Source: Acinetobacter sp. Marseille-Q1618 (GTDB lineage Bacteria > Pseudomonadota > Gammaproteobacteria > Pseudomonadales > Moraxellaceae). Taken from it: a DNA stretch of 64,000 bases. The DNA lies in contig NZ_CADDWJ010000002.1 in the NCBI RefSeq assembly GCF_902809855.1, positions 1 to 64,000 on the forward strand, in the 5' to 3' direction. The notes beneath the pieces are model-generated. The model was not told the origin of the DNA. It searched no databases and saw nothing but the letters and a program-made list of their open reading frames with translations. Below, piece by piece: positions 55,271 through 62,580 of this stretch (position 1 is the stretch's first letter; the number at the start of each line of letters is the position of its first letter). A program made the position numbers and the translations under genes.

Positions 55271-55699
55271 TTGAATATTGCTGAACAGCGTAGTGCGCCT
55301 GATGAGTTGATTGCTTTTAGTAAAGCTCAACTACATGATGTTTTAATAAACGTCAAAGGCATTGATTTTATTATGGCATGTTCAACAGATGGTTTTGAAT
55401 TATGCTCGGAATATCGAAAGAATAACTATAACTCAGGCAAACTTGCTGCAGTGAGTAGCTCGATTTTAGCGATGGTCAGTGCGTTTTTAGGGGAAATTCA
55501 ATTAACAGGTTGTCAAAGCATTACCCTTGATGCTGAAAATGGTAAAGCAGTTCTCACGGCTGTGCCTGCGCACAAACATCCAATGGTAATCGTGACTTTG
55601 GCTGCCAAAGATATTTTGTTGGGACAATTACTGTATAGTTTAAAAGAAGCCAGCAATAACATTGTCAAACATGATCAAGCTGACTCACTAAATAATTAA
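55271..55699 (+). CDS. Roadblock/LC7-domain protein (MglB-like)
   Basis: The 142-residue protein starts at a TTG at 55271 with a GAGGA ribosome binding site in the 12-base gap. The Roadblock fold is visible in VKGIDFIMACSTDGFEL near 25-41, the helix SGKLAAVSSSILAMVSAFL, and then a strand-rich part KAVLTAVPAHKHPMVIVTL. MglB-type proteins are GTPase-activating or -positioning partners of MglA. The three genes thus form a GTP-switch operon. A terminator ends it. Confidence 0.85.
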   Translation: MNIAEQRSAPDELIAFSKAQLHDVLINVKGIDFIMACSTDGFELCSEYRKNNYNSGKLAAVSSSILAMVSAFLGEIQLTGCQSITLDAENGKAVLTAVPAHKHPMVIVTLAAKDILLGQLLYSLKEASNNIVKHDQADSLNN

Positions 55700-55701
55700 A
55701 C

Positions 55702-55733
55702 AAAAAGCCATCTCATCATCAGATGGCTTTTTC
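55702..55733. terminator. Terminator between the GTPase operon and atuF
   Basis: AAAAAGCCATCT (55702-55713) pairs with AGATGGCTTTTT (55721-55732) around a seven-base loop. The A run before and T run after make it active in both directions for the converging operons. Confidence 0.85.
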
Positions 55734-55746
55734 TAGATTAAATTAA

Positions 55747-57693
55747 TTAAGCATCAGCCTGAATATTTAATAAAACTTGACGTTTTTTCACTTGCTGCCC
55801 AACCTGCGCAATGATTTCCTCAACAACGCCATCCACATCGGATTTGATTTGTTGCTGAATTTTCATCGCTTCTAACACAATCAAGGTTTGCCCTTTACTG
55901 ACTGTGTCGCCAGAGTTCACCAAAATATTAATCATTGCACCATCCATCGGCGCACGAATCTTACCATCTCCAGCCACATCGGCTGTTTCAGGAGGCAAAT
56001 AGGTGATATTTTGAACCTGAATATTGCCATGTTGCGCATCCAAATACAGCATATCACCTTGTTGGACATATGCGATTTTACGACGTACACCATCACATAC
56101 ATAGATAAGTTGTTCTGCCGTTTGCTCAACAAGTTCAATACTTTGCGTTTGCCCACATAGTTCAACTGTTACCCAGTTGTGATCTCGTTTAACCAAAACC
56201 TGTAATTGTTGCTCATCTACTTTGAGTTTCAATGGCAAAGCCAAAGCAATACCCGTATTCCAACTACTATGACTAGAAGCATTGGTAAACAGTGCAGCCA
56301 CAATGGCTAAATTCTCTAAACTCAAATTTTGCTTATGTAAGCTAACATCATCTTGGAAATGTTCTTGGATAAATGCCGTATTGGTATCGCCTGCCACGAT
56401 GATTGGATGACGTAATAAATTGACCAAAAACTGTTTATTACTATTTACACCGAGCAATACACAATCATCTACTGCACGTGCCAAAAGCCGAATAGCATCT
56501 TGGCGAGTTTGAGCATGTACAATGATTTTTGCCACCATCGGATCATAAAATGGACTAATTTCATCGCTTGGCATCATGCCATGATCAATACGCACATGAG
56601 GAAGTTCAGCCGCTTGCCAACGCAATACTTTGCCAGTTTGTGGCAAAAAGTCTTGGCGAGGATCTTCGGCATATAACCGTACCTCAATTGCATGTCCATT
56701 CAATGTCAATTGATCTTGTTGTAAAGGTAAGGGGTCACCATTCGCAACACGTAGTTGCCACTCGACCAAATCTAGCCCAGTGATCATTTCCGTGACAGGA
56801 TGTTCAACTTGCAAACGAGTATTCATTTCTAAGAAATAAAACTCGCCCGACTGATCCAGTAAAAACTCAACTGTTCCTGCGCCGACATAGGCACATGAAC
56901 GAGCCGCAGCCACAGCCGCTTCCCCCATACGTTGACGTAAATCTTCCGTCATAACTGGACACGGTGCTTCTTCGACTACCTTTTGATGACGACGCTGAAT
57001 TGAACAATCACGCTCGAACAAATACACATAGTTGCCCTGTGTATCGCCAAATACTTGTATTTCTACATGACGTGGTGCAATCACAGCTTTTTCAAGAATT
57101 AATTCTCCTGAACCAAAAGCATTTTCAGCTTCAGATCGTGCTGTTTTTAATGCTTCAACAATATCCGTAGCATCTTGAACTAGACGCATACCACGTCCAC
57201 CACCACCTGCCGAAGCCTTTACCATCAGTGGATAACCGATTTGACTGGCTTGTTGTGCTAAATAATCAATATCCTGCTGATCGCCTTCATAGCCTGGAAC
57301 GCAAGGCACACCAGCCGCAATCATGGCAATTTTGGATAAGCGTTTACTGCCCATCAGCTCAATCGCAGCCGCAGGAGGACCAATGAAAGTAATCCCATGT
57401 TCTGCACATGCAGCTGCAAAATCAGTATTTTCCGATAAAAAACCGTAACCTGGATGCACAGCATCCGCACCTGTTTTTTTACATGCGTCAATAATCTTTT
57501 CAATCGACAAATAAGACTCTGAAACTTTAGCAGCCCCGATATGTACTGCTTCGTCTGCAACGTGTACATGGCGTGCATTACGGTCTGCATCTGAATAGAC
57601 CGCCACAGTTGCATAACCGAGCGCTTGAGCGGTTTGCATGACACGAACTGCAATTTCACCACGGTTGGCTACTAATACTTTGGAAAATGCCAT
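55747..57693 (-). CDS. atuF: Geranyl-CoA carboxylase alpha (biotin carboxylase/carrier) subunit AtuF
   Basis: The 648-residue protein has an N-terminal biotin carboxylase with the ATP-grasp glycine-rich loop KASAGGGGRGMRL near residues 156-168. The catalytic RLQVEHPVTE follows near 286, and a C-terminal biotin carrier domain holds Lys611 in VLEAMKIQQQ (the usual EAMKM reads EAMKI). It would carboxylate biotin for AtuC to make isohexenylglutaconyl-CoA from geranyl-CoA. Methylcrotonyl-CoA carboxylase alpha is the main alternative; gene order with atuA-E favours AtuF. It is the last gene of the cluster and ends at the terminator at 55702-55733. Confidence 0.85.
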   Translation of the reverse strand: MAFSKVLVANRGEIAVRVMQTAQALGYATVAVYSDADRNARHVHVADEAVHIGAAKVSESYLSIEKIIDACKKTGADAVHPGYGFLSENTDFAAACAEHGITFIGPPAAAIELMGSKRLSKIAMIAAGVPCVPGYEGDQQDIDYLAQQASQIGYPLMVKASAGGGGRGMRLVQDATDIVEALKTARSEAENAFGSGELILEKAVIAPRHVEIQVFGDTQGNYVYLFERDCSIQRRHQKVVEEAPCPVMTEDLRQRMGEAAVAAARSCAYVGAGTVEFLLDQSGEFYFLEMNTRLQVEHPVTEMITGLDLVEWQLRVANGDPLPLQQDQLTLNGHAIEVRLYAEDPRQDFLPQTGKVLRWQAAELPHVRIDHGMMPSDEISPFYDPMVAKIIVHAQTRQDAIRLLARAVDDCVLLGVNSNKQFLVNLLRHPIIVAGDTNTAFIQEHFQDDVSLHKQNLSLENLAIVAALFTNASSHSSWNTGIALALPLKLKVDEQQLQVLVKRDHNWVTVELCGQTQSIELVEQTAEQLIYVCDGVRRKIAYVQQGDMLYLDAQHGNIQVQNITYLPPETADVAGDGKIRAPMDGAMINILVNSGDTVSKGQTLIVLEAMKIQQQIKSDVDGVVEEIIAQVGQQVKKRQVLLNIQADA

Positions 57694-57776
57694 TCTCGTT
57701 TTCCCTATTCTTGGTTTTATACTTTTAAAAATATTGAATCAGTTTTCTGCTATACATGTTTCAATCAATAGAAAAC

Positions 57777-58613
57777 TTATTCTCCATCAAACCAATTTGG
57801 ATGACGTTTTTGAATAAATGCCATCGTGCCCTCAACGCCTTCTTCACTGGCAACTGCATCAGCAAACTGACGTGCTGCATCATCAAGTAATGAGCTTAAT
57901 GCTTCATTTAAAGTACGGTGCAATAAAGCTTTGGTCGCACGAGAGGCTTGTGGCGCACAGCGTTTAATTTGCTGAATCACCTCTGCCAATTGAGCCGATA
58001 ACTCAGTGTCATCTTGTGCAACTTGATGAACTAATCCAACATTTAATGCCATTTGCCCTTTAAAACGTGAACCTAATAATGCCAAACGACGTGCTTGAGT
58101 TAAGCCAATACGTTTCACCACAAAAGGCGCGATTTGGGCAGGTAGAATGCCCAAACCTGTTTCAGGTAAACCAAACTGAGCATCAGCATGTGCAATTGCA
58201 ACATCAGACACACATGCCAAACCAAAACCACCACCTAAGACAGCACCTTCAAGGACTGCAACAACGGTCTGTGGTGCAGTATCGACCTGTTCAATCAAAG
58301 CACCAAAGCTACGGTTAAAATCTACATAGGCTTGGTTATTGCCTGCAGAGGCAGCTTGCATACGAATGGCAGCCATATCTTTAATATCGCCACCGGCACA
58401 AAAATGTCCGCCTTTACCACGCAACACCACTGCTCGGATGCTCAGATCATCTTGAATGGCGGTAAAAACGGCCTGAATCGACTGCACCATGCTCAAACTC
58501 ATGGCATTACGGCTTTCCGGACGATTTAACCAGATCGTTAAAATACCTGCTTGTTGCTCTAGTTGAATACTGCCATCTATCTGAACATTTTCAAGAGAAT
58601 GCGATAAACTCAT
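57777..58613 (-). CDS. atuE: Isohexenylglutaconyl-CoA hydratase AtuE
   Basis: The 278-residue crotonase-fold enzyme should hydrate isohexenylglutaconyl-CoA. The oxyanion segment HFCAGGDIKDMA is near residues 71-82, LEGAVLGGGFGLACVSDVAIAHADAQFGLPETGLGI (split here into parts) gives the second glycine loop and the catalytic acid near 120-150. The ribosome binding site AGGAGAG precedes the start. It is 13 bases after atuD and 83 bases before atuF. Methylglutaconyl-CoA hydratase is the close alternative on sequence alone. Confidence 0.82.
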   Translation of the reverse strand: MSLSHSLENVQIDGSIQLEQQAGILTIWLNRPESRNAMSLSMVQSIQAVFTAIQDDLSIRAVVLRGKGGHFCAGGDIKDMAAIRMQAASAGNNQAYVDFNRSFGALIEQVDTAPQTVVAVLEGAVLGGGFGLACVSDVAIAHADAQFGLPETGLGILPAQIAPFVVKRIGLTQARRLALLGSRFKGQMALNVGLVHQVAQDDTELSAQLAEVIQQIKRCAPQASRATKALLHRTLNEALSSLLDDAARQFADAVASEEGVEGTMAFIQKRHPNWFDGE

Positions 58614-58626
58614 GTCACTCTCCTGA

Positions 58627-59784
58627 TTATTTTTGCTTACGTGGCAAAATGTCCATCAGCTTACAGATGATACCGAGCATGATTTCATCTGCACCCCCAC
58701 CAATCGAACCTAAGCGACCATCACGATACAATTGGGATGCAGGGTTATCCCACATAAAGCCATTGCCACCCCAATATTGTAGGCAACTGTCCGCGACTTC
58801 ACGGGTCAAACGTCCTGCTTTGAGCTTTGCCATAGACGCAATTTCTGTGGCATTACCACCATCCACGTGGATTTCACAAGCACGATAAGTCAAGGCACGT
58901 AAAGCTTCCACTTCAGTCATCATTTCAGCAAAACGGAAATGCACATATTGATTATTAATCAAGGGTTGACCAAAAGTAGTACGCTCTTTGGTATATTCAA
59001 TGGTTTGTTTAATCACGTGTTCTAAACCACCAATGGCATTGGCAGCAGCCCACATGCGCTCTTCTTGGAATTGCATCATTTGCATCATAAAGCCCATACC
59101 CTCAGCACCCACGAGGTTACGCTGCGGTACACGCACATTATCAAAATAAACTTGTGCCGTTGTGGTTGAACGCATACCTAATTTATTTAATGGCTCTGAA
59201 AAGCTGATCCCTGCTGACTTCGCAGGCACGATGATCATGGATTTATTCACATGCGGTTTATCATCAGAGGTATTTGCCAATAAACAGAAAAAATCTGCTT
59301 GCAATGAGTTGGTGATCCACATTTTACTGCCGTTAATCACATAATCATCACCATCTTTTTTGGCCGTAGTTTTTACTGCAGCAACATCGGAACCTGCGTG
59401 AACTTCTGATACTGCAATCGCTGCGACATATTCACCTGCAACGGCTGGTGTTAAAAATTCATCACGTAATTCTTTGCTACCAAAACGTGCCAATGCAGGG
59501 GTTGCCATATCGGTTTGTACCCCAATTGCCAAAGGAACACCGCCACATGCCGCACGACCTAACTCTTCAGCCACTACGAGATTGTAAGAATAATCCAGTG
59601 CTGAACCGCCATTTTCCTCAGGCTTACAAATACCCAGCAAGCCCAAAGCTGCCATTTTTTTAAATACTTCATGAATCGGAAAACGTCCAGCCGCTTCCCA
59701 TTCAGGAATAAAAGGATTGAGTTCAGTTTCTACAAACTGGCGTGCGGTACGGCGTAATGCGTCATGTTCTGCTGTAAATTTCAT
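58627..59784 (-). CDS. atuD: Citronellyl-CoA dehydrogenase AtuD (acyl-CoA dehydrogenase)
   Basis: This 385-residue FAD-dependent enzyme should desaturate citronellyl-CoA to geranyl-CoA. ACAD features are KMWITNSLQADFFCLL for FAD, YTKERTTFGQPLI and LQYWGGNGFMWDNP. The C-terminal catalytic loop is SIGGGADEIML, so the Glu position of medium-chain enzymes is replaced by Gly, and the base lies elsewhere, as in isovaleryl-type enzymes. The ribosome binding site is AAGGGC. A 111-base repeat-containing gap separates it from atuC. Confidence 0.83.
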   Translation of the reverse strand: MKFTAEHDALRRTARQFVETELNPFIPEWEAAGRFPIHEVFKKMAALGLLGICKPEENGGSALDYSYNLVVAEELGRAACGGVPLAIGVQTDMATPALARFGSKELRDEFLTPAVAGEYVAAIAVSEVHAGSDVAAVKTTAKKDGDDYVINGSKMWITNSLQADFFCLLANTSDDKPHVNKSMIIVPAKSAGISFSEPLNKLGMRSTTTAQVYFDNVRVPQRNLVGAEGMGFMMQMMQFQEERMWAAANAIGGLEHVIKQTIEYTKERTTFGQPLINNQYVHFRFAEMMTEVEALRALTYRACEIHVDGGNATEIASMAKLKAGRLTREVADSCLQYWGGNGFMWDNPASQLYRDGRLGSIGGGADEIMLGIICKLMDILPRKQK

Positions 59785-59895
59785 TTTGTTTTGCCCTTAA
59801 TTTAAATATTTGTTTTTAATCTCTAAATCCCTCCCAACCTCCCTTTTTAAAGGGAGGAGTCCCCCTCTTTATCAAAGAGGGGTTAGGGGAGATTT
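59785..59895. repeat. Intergenic double-hairpin repeat between atuD and atuC
   Basis: CCTCCCTTT (59838-59846) pairs with AAAGGGAGG (59849-59857), and CCCCTCTTT (59862-59870) pairs with AAAGAGGGG (59874-59882). The flanks CCCTCCCAAC and GGTTAGGGGAG are partly complementary, so the whole could fold into a cruciform. It lies inside the atu gene run and would be transcribed with it. Confidence 0.6.
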
Positions 59896-61509
59896 TTAAA
59901 ACCTCGGCACGCCAAAACGTGTCGGATTTAACTGACGTTGCTGTGCTTCATAAATTGTTTGCAGCAAGAAAATCAAAACCTTGCGTGTATCTCGTGGGTC
60001 AATAATGCCATCATCATGCAACATCGCGGTATTGGCCAAAGCGGTTGATTGTTGCTCTAATTTTGCAGCCGTGCTTTGCTCTAGAAAATCTAGCATTTGT
60101 ACATTAGGTTCCATGCCTGATGCTTTTTGTTTGGCTTCTGCCACGATACGTAAGACTTTTCCTGCTTGGGCAGATCCCATCACTGCTACATGTGAGTTTG
60201 GCCATGCAAAAATAAAATCTGGTGCCAGTGGACGACCACACATGGCATAGTTGCCTGCCCCATATGAGCCATGCGCCACAATGGATATTTTTGGCACAGT
60301 GCTGTTGGCAACTGCTTGGATCAACTTCGAACCATGTTTGATAATGCCGTTCTGCTCCGCATCCGTTCCCACTATAAAGCCTGTGGTATTGTGTAAAAAT
60401 AATAACGGTCGCTGAGTTTGCTCACAGAGTTGTATGAACTGTGCAGCTTTAGCTGCACCTTGTGGTGTAATTGGACCATTATTGGTAATAATGCCGATAT
60501 TTAAACCACCGATTTTTGCCCAACCACATACGGTATGTTCATCGTATTCATTTTTAAACTCAAAGAAATCTGAGTCATCGACTAACCGTGCTACCACTTC
60601 CTTCATATTTAAAGGTTGTTTTGGGTCAGCAGGAATAATGCCGAGCAACTCATCAATGGCATAACGTGGTTCGTTATATTCCACCTGATGCGTAGTGGTT
60701 TGTTCTTTCCAATTTAAATGTTTAAAAATATCACGAGCAATACGGATACCATCCGCATCATTTTCTGCTAAATACTCGGCAGTGCCCGCAACTTGCGCAT
60801 GCATTTCTGCACCGCCCAACTCTTCAGCAGTGGCAACTTCACCTGTTGCAGCAAGCAACAAGGGTGGACCTGCAAGCAACATTTCCGTTTGCTTACGCAC
60901 TGTGATGACATAGTCAGATAGACCGGGTTGGTACGCACCGCCTGCGGTTGCATTACCATGTACCACTGAGATTTGCGGTATTCCTGCTGCAGACATTCGT
61001 GCTTGATTGGCAAAAGTTGTTCCCCCTGCGGTAAAAACTTCTGCTGCATAGTTTAAGTTTGCGCCCCCACTTTCAGTTAAAGTCAGCATCGGGAGTTTTT
61101 GTTGCATCGCAATCGCTTGTAAACGCAAGGTTTTATGCACCCCCATTGGTGCAACTGTTCCGCCTTTAATCGCACTATTACTCGCTGAAATCAGACAACG
61201 TACACCATTCACAAAACCAATTCCTGAAATGATGCCACCACCTGCATCCGAGCCATCTTTGTCATCATGCATGTTGTAGCCAACCAAGCTACATAACTCG
61301 ATAAATGGTGAATCTGCATCCAAGGCTAAACGCACACGCTCATGCGGTAAAATTTTGCCGCGCTTATCAAACTTCGCTTTTGCGGCATAAGACTTTTCAA
61401 CACTTTTGTTTTGAATGGCACGAATTTCTTCGATTTGTGCCAATAAAGCGGCTTGATTTTGCTGATATTGCTCACTACCTACTGCAATTTCAGACTGAAG
61501 AATCGTCAT
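59896..61509 (-). CDS. atuC: Geranyl-CoA carboxylase beta (carboxyltransferase) subunit AtuC
   Basis: The 537-residue carboxyltransferase takes the carboxyl from AtuF biotin to geranyl-CoA. Its features are the N-terminal GVHKTLRLQAIAMQQKLP, the first crotonase-like half with LTESGGANL near 147 and NATAGGAYQPGLSDY near 185. The second half carries NTTGFIVGTDAEQNGIIKHG near 375 and YGAGNYAMCGR near 410. Its start codon overlaps the atuB stop by four bases (ATGA). Methylcrotonyl-CoA carboxylase beta is closely related; the atuA and atuB neighbours favour the geranyl type. Confidence 0.85.
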   Translation of the reverse strand: MTILQSEIAVGSEQYQQNQAALLAQIEEIRAIQNKSVEKSYAAKAKFDKRGKILPHERVRLALDADSPFIELCSLVGYNMHDDKDGSDAGGGIISGIGFVNGVRCLISASNSAIKGGTVAPMGVHKTLRLQAIAMQQKLPMLTLTESGGANLNYAAEVFTAGGTTFANQARMSAAGIPQISVVHGNATAGGAYQPGLSDYVITVRKQTEMLLAGPPLLLAATGEVATAEELGGAEMHAQVAGTAEYLAENDADGIRIARDIFKHLNWKEQTTTHQVEYNEPRYAIDELLGIIPADPKQPLNMKEVVARLVDDSDFFEFKNEYDEHTVCGWAKIGGLNIGIITNNGPITPQGAAKAAQFIQLCEQTQRPLLFLHNTTGFIVGTDAEQNGIIKHGSKLIQAVANSTVPKISIVAHGSYGAGNYAMCGRPLAPDFIFAWPNSHVAVMGSAQAGKVLRIVAEAKQKASGMEPNVQMLDFLEQSTAAKLEQQSTALANTAMLHDDGIIDPRDTRKVLIFLLQTIYEAQQRQLNPTRFGVPRF

Positions 61510-62444
61510 GCTGAATCTCCTTGCTGTTGAGATTTTTCACCTTCTGCTTGAGTAGCGCTTTGCTCTGATTTTTCAAGTTGATCTTTTAAGACATCTGGAA
61601 TAAAAGCACGATGAAAACCATTGAATGAGGTACTATTGGTTGCATCAGCCAGTGGATACATGCGAGTACCTTGTGATGCAGCCCCATCTACACGAATGGT
61701 CACGCCTGAAACAAAACTTGCTGCTTCTGAGAGCAAATATACGATTGCTGATGAAATTTCAGACTCTGTGCCCATGCGTTTCAATGGCACATTGGACGCT
61801 AAACTTGGAATGATAAATTTGGCAAAATCGCCTGTGTAATTGTCCATTCCCGAAGAAATAATCCATCCTGGTGCAACACAGTTGACACGTACACCTGAGC
61901 GTCCCCATTCTACTGCAGCCGTTTTGGTAAGATTGTCCACGCCTGAACGTGCAGCACCTGAATGTCCCATACCCGGCATACCGCCCCACATGTCGGCTGC
62001 CATATTTACAATGCTGCCGCCATGCTTTGCCATCCATTGGTTATAAGCTTCTTTCATTAAATAGAAAGTTGAATGTAAGTTGTTACGAATCACTGCATCG
62101 AAACCATTGGCTGAAATACCTTCTAGATTTGAAGGGAATTGACCGCCTGCGTTATTCACCAAACCATCCAGTTTTCCAAACTTTTCAATTACTTCTGCAA
62201 TCATGTCTTTGACTTGTTGTTCGTCACGATTATCACAGACAATAAAATGGACTTTGCCACCATCTTCATTAATTTCTTTGCTGACTTTTTCAAGCTTTTC
62301 AATTTTACGCCCTGTGATAACCACTTGTGCGCCCAAAGCTGACAGTTCATGCGCAGTACAACGCCCAATGCCTGAACCACCACCTGTCACGATAATAACT
62401 TTGTCTTGAAAAGCATCTTGTCTAAATACTGAGTGATATTGCAT
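61506..62444 (-). CDS. atuB: AtuB short-chain dehydrogenase
   Basis: The 312-residue SDR has the NAD(P) loop VTGGGSGIGR near residues 19-28, VVITGR, NNAGG near 97-101 and VNMAADMW as the Ser/Met block. In the active-site position the usual Tyr-x3-Lys is replaced by Ser-x3-Arg in HSGAARSGVDNL. This is also seen in 2,4-dienoyl-CoA reductase-like SDRs, which this resembles. A long hydrophilic C-terminal tail rich in Gln and Glu ends the protein. It is coupled to atuC by a four-base overlap. Its exact step in terpene oxidation is not established from the sequence. Confidence 0.82.
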   Translation of the reverse strand: MQYHSVFRQDAFQDKVIIVTGGGSGIGRCTAHELSALGAQVVITGRKIEKLEKVSKEINEDGGKVHFIVCDNRDEQQVKDMIAEVIEKFGKLDGLVNNAGGQFPSNLEGISANGFDAVIRNNLHSTFYLMKEAYNQWMAKHGGSIVNMAADMWGGMPGMGHSGAARSGVDNLTKTAAVEWGRSGVRVNCVAPGWIISSGMDNYTGDFAKFIIPSLASNVPLKRMGTESEISSAIVYLLSEAASFVSGVTIRVDGAASQGTRMYPLADATNSTSFNGFHRAFIPDVLKDQLEKSEQSATQAEGEKSQQQGDSA

Positions 62445-62580
62445 TTTTTATTTCCAATGTGTTTTCTTTGATTTCCTAGAAGCCCCTCATCCCAAACTTA
62501 TTCCGAAGGGAGAAGGAGTTTTCCATTACGAAAATTACTAGAGAGATTCCCTCTCCTTTCAGGAGAGGTCTTAAATTTAA
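62445..62580. repeat. Intergenic hairpin repeat between atuA and atuB
   Basis: CCTCTCCT (62550-62557) pairs with AGGAGAGG (62561-62568) across a TTC loop. An upstream part (62483-62520) has CCCTCATCCC and GGGAGAAGG in partly complementary order. This resembles the REP-like pyrimidine/purine-rich repeats seen between genes in many proteobacteria. No coding content is seen. Confidence 0.55.

Noticed and set aside
55747..62444. Assignment of the cluster to leucine degradation (liu)
   Set aside because: Carboxylase, dehydrogenase and hydratase fit either pathway, but the DUF1446 gene and the SDR in this order match atu. No HMG-CoA lyase is present.
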